From NCBI GenBank assembly GCA_964484465.1, contig CAZAFL010000019.1, positions 1 to 64,000 on the forward strand: 64,000 nt of DNA, given 5' to 3'. This DNA is from CAZAFL01 sp964484465. GTDB lineage: Bacteria > Bacteroidota > Ignavibacteria > UBA10030 > SZUA-254. The notes beneath the pieces were generated by a model. It did not search any database. It was not told the origin of the DNA and saw only the letters and a program-made list of their open reading frames with translations. Of the stretch, positions 41,665 to 50,638 are shown one piece after another (position 1 is the first letter of the stretch; each line of letters begins with the position of its first letter). The position numbers were made by a program, and so were the translations under genes.

Positions 41665-43539
41665 ATGCGCAGTTTCGTATTGTTCTTACTTGCACTCCTT
41701 TTCAGTGTTGAATCCATGAATTCCGAAGAACGCGACCGGTCGAGGGTCCCTGAAAAATACAAATGGAATCTTAAAGACCTCTACCCGAGCGACGATGCAT
41801 GGCAGGAAGCGAAGAAAAATTTCTCCACTGAATCCCAGAAGATTCTCACGTTCAAGGGAACTCTCGGTCAATCTGCACAACAACTGCTTACCTGCCTCAA
41901 GCTCGATAGCGACCTTTCCAAGACTCTTGCCCGTCTGGCTATTTACGCAGGCCTGAGTCGCGACCAGGATACGCGCGACTCAAAATATGAAGCGATGTCA
42001 CAGGAGATGAACCAGCTGGGTACCGACTACGGCGACAAAGCTTCATTCATTCGCCCCGAAATTCTCAAGATGGATCGAACTGCCGTCATGTCTCTTATTG
42101 GACAGGAAAAAGGATTGGAAGTTTTCCGGCATGGCCTCGATGACATTCTGAGAACAAAAGACCATACGGGGACAGAAGGAGAAGAGAAAATCATCGCCAA
42201 TGCTGGACTTATGGCGGATGCGCCCAGTTCAATCTTCGGCATCTTCTCTGATGCCGATTTTCCTTATCCTGATATCACCTTAGCCGACGGCTCGACGGTA
42301 AAATTGGATAAAGCAACATTCAACCGACTTCGCCCTGCTGCGAACAGAGAAGACAGGAAGAAAGTTTTTGCAACATTTTTTGGAAAACTCAACGATTACC
42401 GGCGCACGTTCGGCACAACAATGAATTCCAACCTCAAGAGCCACATGTTTTACGCTAAGGCAAGGAAATACGATTCATCTGTCGAACGCGCATTGGACGG
42501 GAACAATATCCCAGTGCAGGTATATCACAGCCTGGTCGATGGTGTAAACGCTAACCTCCCCACCTTCCACCGGTATCTGAATCTGCGTAAGCGGATTCTC
42601 GGAGTTGACACCTTGCATTACTACGACCTGTATGCACCGCTGGTCAGCGGAGTGACACTGCAGTACTCAATTGAGGAAGCACAAAAGAATGTTCTCTCCG
42701 CAGTGAAACCGCTGGGGACGGAATACGCGAAGGCAATGCAGCGTGCGTTCAACGAACGATGGGTCGATTTTTTTCCCACAGAGGGAAAACGGGCCGGCGC
42801 ATATATGCAGGGAGGGGCATATGATGTGCATCCATATTTGTTGTTGAACTACAATGAGAAGTACGATGATATGAGCACATTAGCTCACGAGCTCGGTCAT
42901 ACCATGCAGAGTTACCTCTCGAACAAAACTCAGCCCTACCCGACTGCCGATTACCCGATATTTGTCGCGGAAGTCGCATCCACATTTAATGAAGCGTTAT
43001 TGATCGATTATATGCTGAAGCAAATAAAGGATGATAAGGAAAAACTCTCCCTGCTTGGCAATTATCTTGAAGGCATTAAAGGAACTGTATTCCGGCAGTC
43101 GCAGTTTGCCGAATTCGAACTCAAAATGCACGAGGCAGCGGAACGGGGGGAGGCGTTAACGGGTGACCGGCTCAACGACATGTATATGGAAATCACAAAA
43201 AGATATTACGGGCACGACAAGGGGGTATGTATCGTCGACGATGAAATCAAATCGGAATGGGCATTCATCCCACACTTCTATTACAATTTTTATGTGTACC
43301 AGTACGCGACGTCGTTTACTGCTTCAGCCGCACTGTCGGAAAAAATATTGAGTGGAGACAAAAAAGCAACACAAAGCTACCTCGCGTTCCTATCAGCAGG
43401 CGGGTCGAAGTATCCGATTGACCTTCTGAAAGACGCGGGTGTTGATATGACCACGTCTCAACCGCTGGAACTCACGATGAAGAAAATGAATCGTGTGATG
43501 GACGAAATCGAAGAGATTTTAGCTCGAATGAAAAAGTAA
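41665..43539 (+). CDS. pepF: Oligoendopeptidase F, M3 family, exported
   Basis: This zinc metallopeptidase cleaves short peptides. The 624 residues begin with a signal-like segment (MRSFVLFLLALLFSVESM), unusual for a family that is often cytoplasmic, so it is probably periplasmic. RVPEKYKWNLKDLYPSDDAW is the characteristic PepF start. The zinc site is in LAHELGHTMQSYL, followed by the ligand Glu in VAEVASTFNEALL, and the C-terminal FIPHFYYNFYVYQYATSF holds substrate-binding His/Tyr residues. It is alone on the plus strand, and its stop is 5 bases from the convergent symporter gene. Confidence 0.95.
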   Translation: MRSFVLFLLALLFSVESMNSEERDRSRVPEKYKWNLKDLYPSDDAWQEAKKNFSTESQKILTFKGTLGQSAQQLLTCLKLDSDLSKTLARLAIYAGLSRDQDTRDSKYEAMSQEMNQLGTDYGDKASFIRPEILKMDRTAVMSLIGQEKGLEVFRHGLDDILRTKDHTGTEGEEKIIANAGLMADAPSSIFGIFSDADFPYPDITLADGSTVKLDKATFNRLRPAANREDRKKVFATFFGKLNDYRRTFGTTMNSNLKSHMFYAKARKYDSSVERALDGNNIPVQVYHSLVDGVNANLPTFHRYLNLRKRILGVDTLHYYDLYAPLVSGVTLQYSIEEAQKNVLSAVKPLGTEYAKAMQRAFNERWVDFFPTEGKRAGAYMQGGAYDVHPYLLLNYNEKYDDMSTLAHELGHTMQSYLSNKTQPYPTADYPIFVAEVASTFNEALLIDYMLKQIKDDKEKLSLLGNYLEGIKGTVFRQSQFAEFELKMHEAAERGEALTGDRLNDMYMEITKRYYGHDKGVCIVDDEIKSEWAFIPHFYYNFYVYQYATSFTASAALSEKILSGDKKATQSYLAFLSAGGSKYPIDLLKDAGVDMTTSQPLELTMKKMNRVMDEIEEILARMKK

Positions 43540-43544
43540 GACTA

Positions 43545-45326
43545 TTACTCTGCGACCTTTTCCCATCCTCTACGGTTAAGGTCGCGGTATATAATTCCGC
43601 CGAACATAATCCCGGCAACAATATATATAACGCCGAGCGTGGGTTCACCAAGAATTACCTTGCCCACTCCAAACAGAAATGCATAAATCATCACAACTCC
43701 GCAAAGCCAATCGATGAGATTGAACAAGCCGCCATGTTGCGGAGTAACGTCCGATGCCTCCCGGGCAATAGGTCCCCAAAACATCGCTGAAGGGCGCACC
43801 CTGCGGTAAAATTTCACCAAGACTTCTCGAGGCTCTGGTTTTGTAAGAAATGTTGCGGTCAACCAGATTGCCGAAGTGACTGCAACGGTGATTAGCAACA
43901 TATAGGCAAACTCTACCGGTTTGCTTTCATCAAAGTGAAAAATGTATTGTAATGAGAGTGAGGTTACAAGCGCCCCCACCATTGCCGAAACTTCACTCCA
44001 TGCATTGATACGCCACCAGAACCAGCGCAATATGTAGACAAGTCCGGTTCCCGCCCCTATAGCAATCAAAAATTTCCACGCATTTTCAATCGAACCCATG
44101 AAATATGTCACAACTGCCGAAAGGATCATCAACAATACAGTTGCAAACTGGGCAACAGAGACATAATGCTTCTCATCCCGCGTTCGGACAAGCAACCGTC
44201 TGTACACATCATTCACCAGATAACTCGCCCCCCAATTAAGTTGCGTTCCGATAGTCGACATGTATGCCGCAGCAAACGCTGCGAGCATCAGACCGCGAAG
44301 AGATACGGGCAGGTCGGATACAAGCACACGGATATAACCGGATTCAGGGTCTGCTGCAAACGCCGGGTCGTGCTGGTAACGTACCATTGCCACAAGAGCT
44401 ACTAAAATCCAGGGCCAGGGACGGAGAGCATAGTGTGCAATGTTGAACCATAACGTCGCTAGAAGAGAGTGTTTTTCATTCTTCGCAGAGAAAATCCTCT
44501 GGGCAACATATCCCCCACCTCCCGGCTCCGCACCGGGATACCATGACGCCCACCAGTTGACCGCGATGTAGACAAAAAAGGTAATAAATGGCATCCATGT
44601 AGAATTCAGATCCGGAAAAAATGAAAGAACGGAACCTGAAGCGTTCCTGCTCGCTTCAATCTGAAGCAGTTGTTCCTTCAAACTTCCCAACCCACCGGTA
44701 GCATGAACCGCAACGACGGCAAGAAGGATAACCATCCCCATCTTCAGAACAAACTGGAAAAGATCCGTCCATAAAACGCCCCACAGTCCGGATATTGTCG
44801 AGATAGAAGCGGTGATAACCATCATGCCCAGCGCGATGATAAGCGCCTCGACTTTATTGACCCCAAGAACGAGCATCATAATTTTAACGATAGCGAGATT
44901 TACCCATCCCATAATAATCAGATTGATAGGAAGACCGAGGTACAATGCACGGAACCCGCGAAGAAACGTAGCCGGTTTGCCGCTATATCGAATCTCGGCA
45001 AACTCGACGTCCGTCAGCACTCCTGCACGCCGCCACAGGCGGGCATAGAAAAATACTGTGAGCATACCGCTGAAGAGCATGCTCCACCAGAGCCAGTTGC
45101 CTGCAATGCCGTACCGGGCAACAAGCCCCGTGACGGCAAGCGGCGTATCGGCGGCAAATGTCGTTGCGACCATCGATGTCCCCGCGAGCCACCAGCTCAC
45201 GTTCCTTCCAGAAATAAAAAAATCATTCACGCTCGTCGTCGCACGCTTTCTGAAATACATGCCGACCCCGATATTGAACAGGAAATAGAGCCCTATAACA
45301 AGCCAATCTATAGTCGTCAACTGCAT
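43545..45326 (-). CDS. Sodium:solute symporter family transporter (593 aa)
   Basis: The protein has about 13-14 hydrophobic helices and the SSS-family pattern: WLVIGLYFLFNIGVGMYFRKR at the start, DFFISGRNVSWWLAGTSMVATTFAADTPL, and AYMSTIGTQLNWGASYLVND in the middle. The solute is unknown. The ATG at 45326 is preferred because the first helix then starts the protein, and it overlaps the end of the upstream symporter gene by 10 bases. The longer frame to 45425 would bury that gene's end. A short extracytoplasmic loop around 240-260 is also visible. Confidence 0.93.
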   Translation of the reverse strand: MQLTTIDWLVIGLYFLFNIGVGMYFRKRATTSVNDFFISGRNVSWWLAGTSMVATTFAADTPLAVTGLVARYGIAGNWLWWSMLFSGMLTVFFYARLWRRAGVLTDVEFAEIRYSGKPATFLRGFRALYLGLPINLIIMGWVNLAIVKIMMLVLGVNKVEALIIALGMMVITASISTISGLWGVLWTDLFQFVLKMGMVILLAVVAVHATGGLGSLKEQLLQIEASRNASGSVLSFFPDLNSTWMPFITFFVYIAVNWWASWYPGAEPGGGGYVAQRIFSAKNEKHSLLATLWFNIAHYALRPWPWILVALVAMVRYQHDPAFAADPESGYIRVLVSDLPVSLRGLMLAAFAAAYMSTIGTQLNWGASYLVNDVYRRLLVRTRDEKHYVSVAQFATVLLMILSAVVTYFMGSIENAWKFLIAIGAGTGLVYILRWFWWRINAWSEVSAMVGALVTSLSLQYIFHFDESKPVEFAYMLLITVAVTSAIWLTATFLTKPEPREVLVKFYRRVRPSAMFWGPIAREASDVTPQHGGLFNLIDWLCGVVMIYAFLFGVGKVILGEPTLGVIYIVAGIMFGGIIYRDLNRRGWEKVAE

Positions 45327-46813
45327 AAAACCCTCGATATATGATGATCGATTCGTTGCCTGCGGATGACCGAAATCATATTTCCGATAATAACTGTGGT
45401 CAGGCACCCGATGAATGTATGCCACGTGTAATCAATTGTCGTCGATACCAGCACGTAGACCATCATCAGGATCCCTGCAATAAATCCGATAAATGCATCT
45501 CCCTGAGAAACTTTTTTGAAAAGTAGTCCAAGAAAAAACGTACCTAACAAACCGCCATATGTAAACGACGCAATTTTCAGGCCTAATTCAACAACCGGGT
45601 TCTTCGTGTCCGTAAAAAGCATTGCCCCTCCAATAAGAATAATTCCCCAGAGAAGGGTAAACAACCGCGACCAGATGAGCTCTTTTCTTGAATCCAGCGA
45701 ATTCCCCGCCGCCGTCATCTTAAACAGGTCCAGATAGGTTGAAGAGGCGAGGGAGCTAATGGATGACGAAAGGCTCCCCATTGCCGACGCAAGAACACCT
45801 GAAATTACTAGCCCCGCGATTCCCGCAGGCAAATTTTCCACAATGAATTTTGGAAAAATCTCATCCGACAATTTCAACCCGATCTGCTGGAAAGGGGCAC
45901 CCCCGTAAAACGCAAACAGACATAAACCAAGTATTAAAAAAAAAGCGAACTGAATGACAATAAATCCTGCATCAAGCATAAGCGCCCGTTGACTGTCCCA
46001 TTTTGTTTTACATCCTAATAACCTCTGGACAAGTAATTGATCCGTTCCATGCGACGCCATGGTGAGAAATGTTCCGCCAATCAACCCTCCAAGGAGGGTG
46101 TACGGTGACGACAAAAACATCCAGACATTTTCTGCAGGGTGAAGATTAAAGATTTCGAATTTATTTCCATGGACAGTTGCGAAACGCACGACATCTGCCC
46201 ATCCGTTTGGAAGGTGATGAAGGATGATAACCATCGAAGCGACTGCACCGGTGAGATAAATGAACAACTGGACGACATCCATAGCAACGACTGCTTTTAA
46301 CCCGCCGAGGTATGTATACATGAGGGTGAATATTCCGATAATACAAATACTTGTCGGGTAATCAAAACCCGTGATGATATGGACAGGAATAGCCGTCGCA
46401 AACAGACGTACTCCTGACGCGAGGAGACGCGTGACAATAAAGACTGTAGATGTAAATTTTCTGAGCGGAATACCAAACCTCTTGCCGATAAAGTCGTATG
46501 CTGTTTCCAAATTCCCGTTATAGTAGGCAGGTATAAAGATGATGCTGACAAGCAGTCGCCCGATGAAATAGCCGAATGCAAGCTGAAGGAAATGCATGTC
46601 ACTCTTGTACGCAAGTCCGGGAATACTGATAAACGTCAGGGTGCTTGTTTCACTGGCGACAATGGAAAAGCCTACAGACCACCAGGACATGGATTTGCCG
46701 CCGAGGAAGTAATCGAACGGAGTAGATTGTTTTCCGGAAATGTACGTCCCTATAACTGCAACGCCTACGAGATAACCTACGACAATGAAGTAGTCAATGG
46801 TCGAAAAACCCAT
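45317..46813 (-). CDS. Sodium:solute symporter family transporter (498 aa)
   Basis: This second SSS-family protein has 12-13 helices and shows YFLGGKSMSWWSVGFSIVASETSTLTFISIPG and LVISGVLASAMGSLSSSISSLASS, the latter with the conserved serine-rich sodium-site helix. It differs from the neighbour at 43545-45326, which is longer, so the pair is not a recent duplication. Solutes of such proteins include sugars, amino acids and sialic acid, and none can be assigned. It follows the STAS gene and overlaps the next symporter start, giving coupled expression. Confidence 0.94.
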   Translation of the reverse strand: MGFSTIDYFIVVGYLVGVAVIGTYISGKQSTPFDYFLGGKSMSWWSVGFSIVASETSTLTFISIPGLAYKSDMHFLQLAFGYFIGRLLVSIIFIPAYYNGNLETAYDFIGKRFGIPLRKFTSTVFIVTRLLASGVRLFATAIPVHIITGFDYPTSICIIGIFTLMYTYLGGLKAVVAMDVVQLFIYLTGAVASMVIILHHLPNGWADVVRFATVHGNKFEIFNLHPAENVWMFLSSPYTLLGGLIGGTFLTMASHGTDQLLVQRLLGCKTKWDSQRALMLDAGFIVIQFAFFLILGLCLFAFYGGAPFQQIGLKLSDEIFPKFIVENLPAGIAGLVISGVLASAMGSLSSSISSLASSTYLDLFKMTAAGNSLDSRKELIWSRLFTLLWGIILIGGAMLFTDTKNPVVELGLKIASFTYGGLLGTFFLGLLFKKVSQGDAFIGFIAGILMMVYVLVSTTIDYTWHTFIGCLTTVIIGNMISVIRRQRIDHHISRVLCS

Positions 46814-46858
46814 CTCTACATCTTTGGAGAGGTAATGAAAAACTTGAGGAGAGCCTTG

Positions 46859-47194
46859 TCAGTTTTTAATCGCGTCTGCAATCGTCGGGTTGATTGTGAA
46901 GACACGGTCGAGCATAGAAATCTTCATCAGATCAAGAACTTTTTTGTGGACATGCACAAGGTGGACGCTGCCTCCGTGTTCGCGCATGGCGCGGTCAGCA
47001 ATCAGCAGTGCGCTTAAACCGCTGCTGTCACAGAATTGAACTTCTTTCATGTCGACAATCAATTTTTCCGTTACTTTCGGCTTGCAGAGAACAAGAAACT
47101 CAGCTTTGAGGTCGGGTGAAACAGAAGTGTCGAGCTTCCTCCCATGGAGCTTCAGTACGGTTGATTTGCCATTTTTTTCTACAGTGAATTTCAT
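46859..47194 (-). CDS. STAS-domain anti-sigma-factor-antagonist-like protein
   Basis: The 111-residue product is a single STAS domain. It has the SpoIIAA-type phosphorylatable serine in EVQFCDSSGLSALLIADR and the strand KLIVDMKEVQFC. Such proteins are switched by kinase/phosphatase partners to free a sigma factor or to control other modules. No partner gene is adjacent. I use the ATG at 47194 since the preceding codons overlap the neighbouring gene's tail and are not STAS-like. It lies between a small unknown protein and the symporters. Confidence 0.88.
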   Translation of the reverse strand: MKFTVEKNGKSTVLKLHGRKLDTSVSPDLKAEFLVLCKPKVTEKLIVDMKEVQFCDSSGLSALLIADRAMREHGGSVHLVHVHKKVLDLMKISMLDRVFTINPTIADAIKN

Positions 47195-47213
47195 TTCTTC
47201 TGTAACAGAATCA

Positions 47214-47753
47214 TCAAAACATTGCCATGCATGATGCAAACTTTTCGTAAAGGATTTTTTTGGGATGTTGCTTATCGAAATTCAATTGTACGTTAAAGAA
47301 CATATCCGAACCCGGGTAATTGAATCCCACACGCACTTTTGCCCTGGACGCTTTGCAAATATACGCAGTGTGGAGGACGAAGTCAAGATTCATATCGATG
47401 GCAACATCATACTGGCGTTGAAAGATTCTCTGCAGAACTTTTTTTGTCGGTAAAGAAAACCGGTTAACATCGACGGGGTCGAGCCGAATGACCTCACACT
47501 TCGAAAAATCGATAAGAGATGTTGCCCGGGTACTGTTATTAATGACTGTTAAATGGAGATGATTCAATCGGTTACGGAACGCGCGCATGGCATTCCCCGC
47601 GAGAACAGCTTCTTCGTAGCCGAGCGGCAGAGTGATTAATACATTGTTCGAACCTGTAAGAAAATCTGTCATCGGCTGGACAGCATCGACATCCCACCGG
47701 AATTGCAGTTTTGCAAATTCCAATCCTAACTTTGCGAGTGTCCGCTCAAGCAT
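47214..47753 (-). CDS. Unknown protein, perhaps glycosyltransferase-9/heptosyltransferase-like
   Basis: The 179 residues contain NVLITLPLGYEEAVLAGNAM, SKCEVIRLDPVDVNRFSLP and VAIDMNLDFVLHTAYICKAS ending with AKVRVGFNYPG. The order 'parallel strand, HLHLTV, D-L-N region, RVGF' recalls the N-terminal half of GT9-type heptosyltransferases, and also small Bacteroidota proteins without assigned function. The catalytic C-terminal half is absent, so enzymatic activity is doubtful. It lies between ligA (12 bases upstream) and the STAS gene in the operon. Confidence 0.6.
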   Translation of the reverse strand: MLERTLAKLGLEFAKLQFRWDVDAVQPMTDFLTGSNNVLITLPLGYEEAVLAGNAMRAFRNRLNHLHLTVINNSTRATSLIDFSKCEVIRLDPVDVNRFSLPTKKVLQRIFQRQYDVAIDMNLDFVLHTAYICKASRAKVRVGFNYPGSDMFFNVQLNFDKQHPKKILYEKFASCMAMF

Positions 47754-47765
47754 ACTTGTTTGAAG

Positions 47766-49787
47766 TCATCCTTTCTTCAATCCAAGTTGTGATAAGAATT
47801 TTTTTTCATCCCAAAGGTCGACACCAAGTTTCTTTGCCTTATCGAGTTTAGAGCCCGCTTCTTCTCCCACAATGACTGCATCAACGTTTTTTGAGACGCT
47901 TGACGCCACCCGGCCACCCATCTTTTCAATACGCTCTTTCGCTTGTTCCCTCGACATGGTGGCGAGCGTTCCGGTCAGTACAAAAGTTTGTCCCGCCAGT
48001 TTGCCTTTTACCAATTTCTTATCGAGAGACAATTTGAGTCCGGCTTTGCGCAGGCGCTCGGTGATTTCAAGATGCCGTTTATCCCGGAAGAACCGATGGA
48101 TGCTCTCCGCAATTTTCGGACCGATTTCATATACGTCTTCCAGTTCATCCTGTGAAGCTTTTTTCAATTCCTCAATCGAATGGAATTGATTGGCAAGCAC
48201 CTGAGCGACTCCTGCTCCCACATGTCGAATACCGATGGAAAACAACACTCGGTGAAAAGGCTTTTGCTTGCTGTTTTCAATTCCTTCAATCAGATTCTGT
48301 ACGCTCTTTTCTCCCCATCGTTCCAGGCTCACTAGGCGGTCCTGGTACTTATGTAAATCGTAGAGGTCCGCGACATTCTTAACAAAACCGTGTGTAACAA
48401 GCTGATCGACAACCGCTTCACCCAATCCTTCAATATCCATTGCACCGCGATAAGCCCAATGTTCAATTCTTCCACGGATCTGCATCGGGCATTCGTCATT
48501 TTCACAATAAAAGTTTACTTCATCCTCCGGGCGCGCCAATTTCGAACCGCATTCCGGACACTTTTCCGGAAATCGAAACGACTTCGCTGCTCTTGGCCTT
48601 TTTTCTTTTACTACCGAAGCGACTTTGGGAATAACATCTCCCCCTTTTTCAACAACAACCGTATCACCAACCCGCACGTCAAGCTCACGAATGTAGTCCA
48701 TATTGTAGAGACTTGCCCTGCTGACAGTCGTGCCTCCGAGAAATACCGGTTCAAGGTCGGCAACAGGCGTTATCGTACCGATCCTTCCAACCTGAAGAAT
48801 AATATTATTAAGTTTTGTTTCGGCTTTTCGCGAAGCAAACTTGAACGCAATTGCCCATCGCGGACTTTTGGCAATTGCGCCCAACCGGACCTGCTGCCGT
48901 AATGAATCGACCTTTACGACAATTCCATCGATATCGAACGGCAATGTTTCGCGCCGTTCTCCCCATCCTTTCCAGAATTCAATGACCTTCTCTACCGATT
49001 CGCAGCGCTGTGCATTAGCGTCAACGGGAAACCCGAGTTTCTGAAGAGTTTGCAAATTCTGGTAATGACTGGTGAGCTGTGATTTAACCGATCGTAAAAA
49101 ATATGCATAAAATTTTAGCGGCCTACTGGCAACTATCCTGGGGTCTTGCATTTTCAACGTACCAGCAGCAGAGTTCCTTGGATTAATGAACATCTTCTCC
49201 CCCGCTCGTTCTCGTTCTTTATTCATTCGCTGAAAATCTTTCTTGAACATAATTACTTCACCGCGAACCTCGCAATCTTGTATCCCGGATGTATGGCTCT
49301 CCAGCCGGAGAGGAATAGACCTGATTGTCCTGACATTACCGGTGATATCGTCTCCCTGCACGCCGTCACCCCTTGTTGCACCGCGAACGAGTACGCCGCC
49401 GGCGTACGTTAAACTGAGGGAAACACCGTCAAACTTTAATTCACAGACATACGCAAATGGTTCGTTGCGAAGCAACGATTTCACACGTTTATCGAAATCA
49501 CGGATTTCTTCTTCATTATAGGAATTGGCAAGGCTTAACATCGGAGAGGAGTGGGTAACTGTCGGAAATTCCTTCGTCGGCTCTCCGCCAACTCGCTGCG
49601 TCGGGGAATCCGGTGTAATAAGGTCGGGACGCTGAGCTTCGAGCGTCTGCAACTCACGCATGAGCTTGTCATACTCCTCATCGGATATCTTTGGTTGGGC
49701 GAGAACGTAATACAAATAATCATGGCGGTGCAGTTCTTCGCGCAAACTCTGTACTCGTTCTTTCACGTTACGGGGTGAAGATGGCAT
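47766..49787 (-). CDS. ligA: NAD-dependent DNA ligase LigA
   Basis: LigA seals nicks in DNA using NAD+. The 673-residue protein has the active-site lysine at 118 (CELKFDGVSLSLTY), GVQGDDITGNV, and the adenylation-domain AIAFKFASRKAETKL segment. A four-Cys zinc finger (CPECGSKLARPEDEVNFYC, then CPM) is followed by helix-hairpin-helix motifs and a C-terminal BRCT domain (about 595-673, AGQTFVLTGTLATMSREQA). The ATG overlaps the RodZ-like gene's TAA (TAATG). Length and order are typical. Confidence 0.98.
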   Translation of the reverse strand: MPSSPRNVKERVQSLREELHRHDYLYYVLAQPKISDEEYDKLMRELQTLEAQRPDLITPDSPTQRVGGEPTKEFPTVTHSSPMLSLANSYNEEEIRDFDKRVKSLLRNEPFAYVCELKFDGVSLSLTYAGGVLVRGATRGDGVQGDDITGNVRTIRSIPLRLESHTSGIQDCEVRGEVIMFKKDFQRMNKERERAGEKMFINPRNSAAGTLKMQDPRIVASRPLKFYAYFLRSVKSQLTSHYQNLQTLQKLGFPVDANAQRCESVEKVIEFWKGWGERRETLPFDIDGIVVKVDSLRQQVRLGAIAKSPRWAIAFKFASRKAETKLNNIILQVGRIGTITPVADLEPVFLGGTTVSRASLYNMDYIRELDVRVGDTVVVEKGGDVIPKVASVVKEKRPRAAKSFRFPEKCPECGSKLARPEDEVNFYCENDECPMQIRGRIEHWAYRGAMDIEGLGEAVVDQLVTHGFVKNVADLYDLHKYQDRLVSLERWGEKSVQNLIEGIENSKQKPFHRVLFSIGIRHVGAGVAQVLANQFHSIEELKKASQDELEDVYEIGPKIAESIHRFFRDKRHLEITERLRKAGLKLSLDKKLVKGKLAGQTFVLTGTLATMSREQAKERIEKMGGRVASSVSKNVDAVIVGEEAGSKLDKAKKLGVDLWDEKKFLSQLGLKKG

Positions 49788-50617
49788 TATTGCTCGTGCG
49801 AAGATTTTTTTTGAAGTCGCGCTATCGTTTCCCTTCCCAGAGTAATGTTTTCAACCGGTTCACCTTGTTTACCGAGCGCTCCGACCGATTTGCCATTGAG
49901 CGTAAATACCACCGCTCCGGCGTTCCCCATCGAAATAGTGAATTTATCTTTGGCTTTTAACATTAGTCGCTGCTTTGGTTTGAGGGTTAGTTTGCGCGGG
50001 GCGGATTTATCGACAATAACCCGAACCCACACAGTATCTGTTGCAATACCGAGAAGTGATAGACTGTCGGCATGTGCGCTTTTATTCACGGAATCCGAGC
50101 GACTCGTGTCCGGATGAAACGATTGATTATTTTTCGCCTCCCATTCTTTCATGACATCCTGAAAAACAATTTCGTGAACTGGTTGCGGTGTATGCTGCTG
50201 ATGCATCCAGTAAAGAGATATTGCCAGCCCCGCTAAGAGAAGTATCGAAAAGACGAACAACACTTTGGATTGTTTTCCTCCGGTTCGTACCGCAGATATT
50301 GAATGCGTTTCTTCATTAACTCTTGAACGATGATCACTCCGGATGTCGGCGGTATCCGGTATATTGTTCGTCTCCTGAGTGATGTTCTGTTCGCCAGTCG
50401 CCTCAAAATCTTTCAGCAGCAGTTGTGCATCCAGATTTACTTCATTCGCATACGCACGAATGAAAGCCCGAATATATGTTTGCGGCAAGGTGGAATATGC
50501 TCCCCGTTCGATATCCTCAAGGAACTTTCTGTTAATGCGGGTCGTCGCCGCGATTTCGTCCAACGAACGTCCCAGGCTCTCACGCGCGTGGCGAAGTTGT
50601 TCACCGATAGAGCTCAT
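49787..50617 (-). CDS. RodZ-like helix-turn-helix membrane protein
   Basis: The 276 residues have a cytoplasmic HTH_25 domain (1-70, IGEQLRHARESLGRSLDEIA and YIRAFIRAYANEVNLD), one membrane helix (about 118-137, VLFVFSILLLAGLAISLYW) and a C-terminal DUF4115-like domain (about 195-270, VWVRVIVDKSAPRKLTLKPK) ending in the periplasm. This is the RodZ layout, which links MreB to cell-wall growth. No mreB is in the window. The gene lies between the hybrid kinase and ligA, with a TAATG overlap to ligA. Confidence 0.88.
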   Translation of the reverse strand: MSSIGEQLRHARESLGRSLDEIAATTRINRKFLEDIERGAYSTLPQTYIRAFIRAYANEVNLDAQLLLKDFEATGEQNITQETNNIPDTADIRSDHRSRVNEETHSISAVRTGGKQSKVLFVFSILLLAGLAISLYWMHQQHTPQPVHEIVFQDVMKEWEAKNNQSFHPDTSRSDSVNKSAHADSLSLLGIATDTVWVRVIVDKSAPRKLTLKPKQRLMLKAKDKFTISMGNAGAVVFTLNGKSVGALGKQGEPVENITLGRETIARLQKKSSHEQ

Positions 50618-50638
50618 TGCCGATTCACACGCCTTCCA

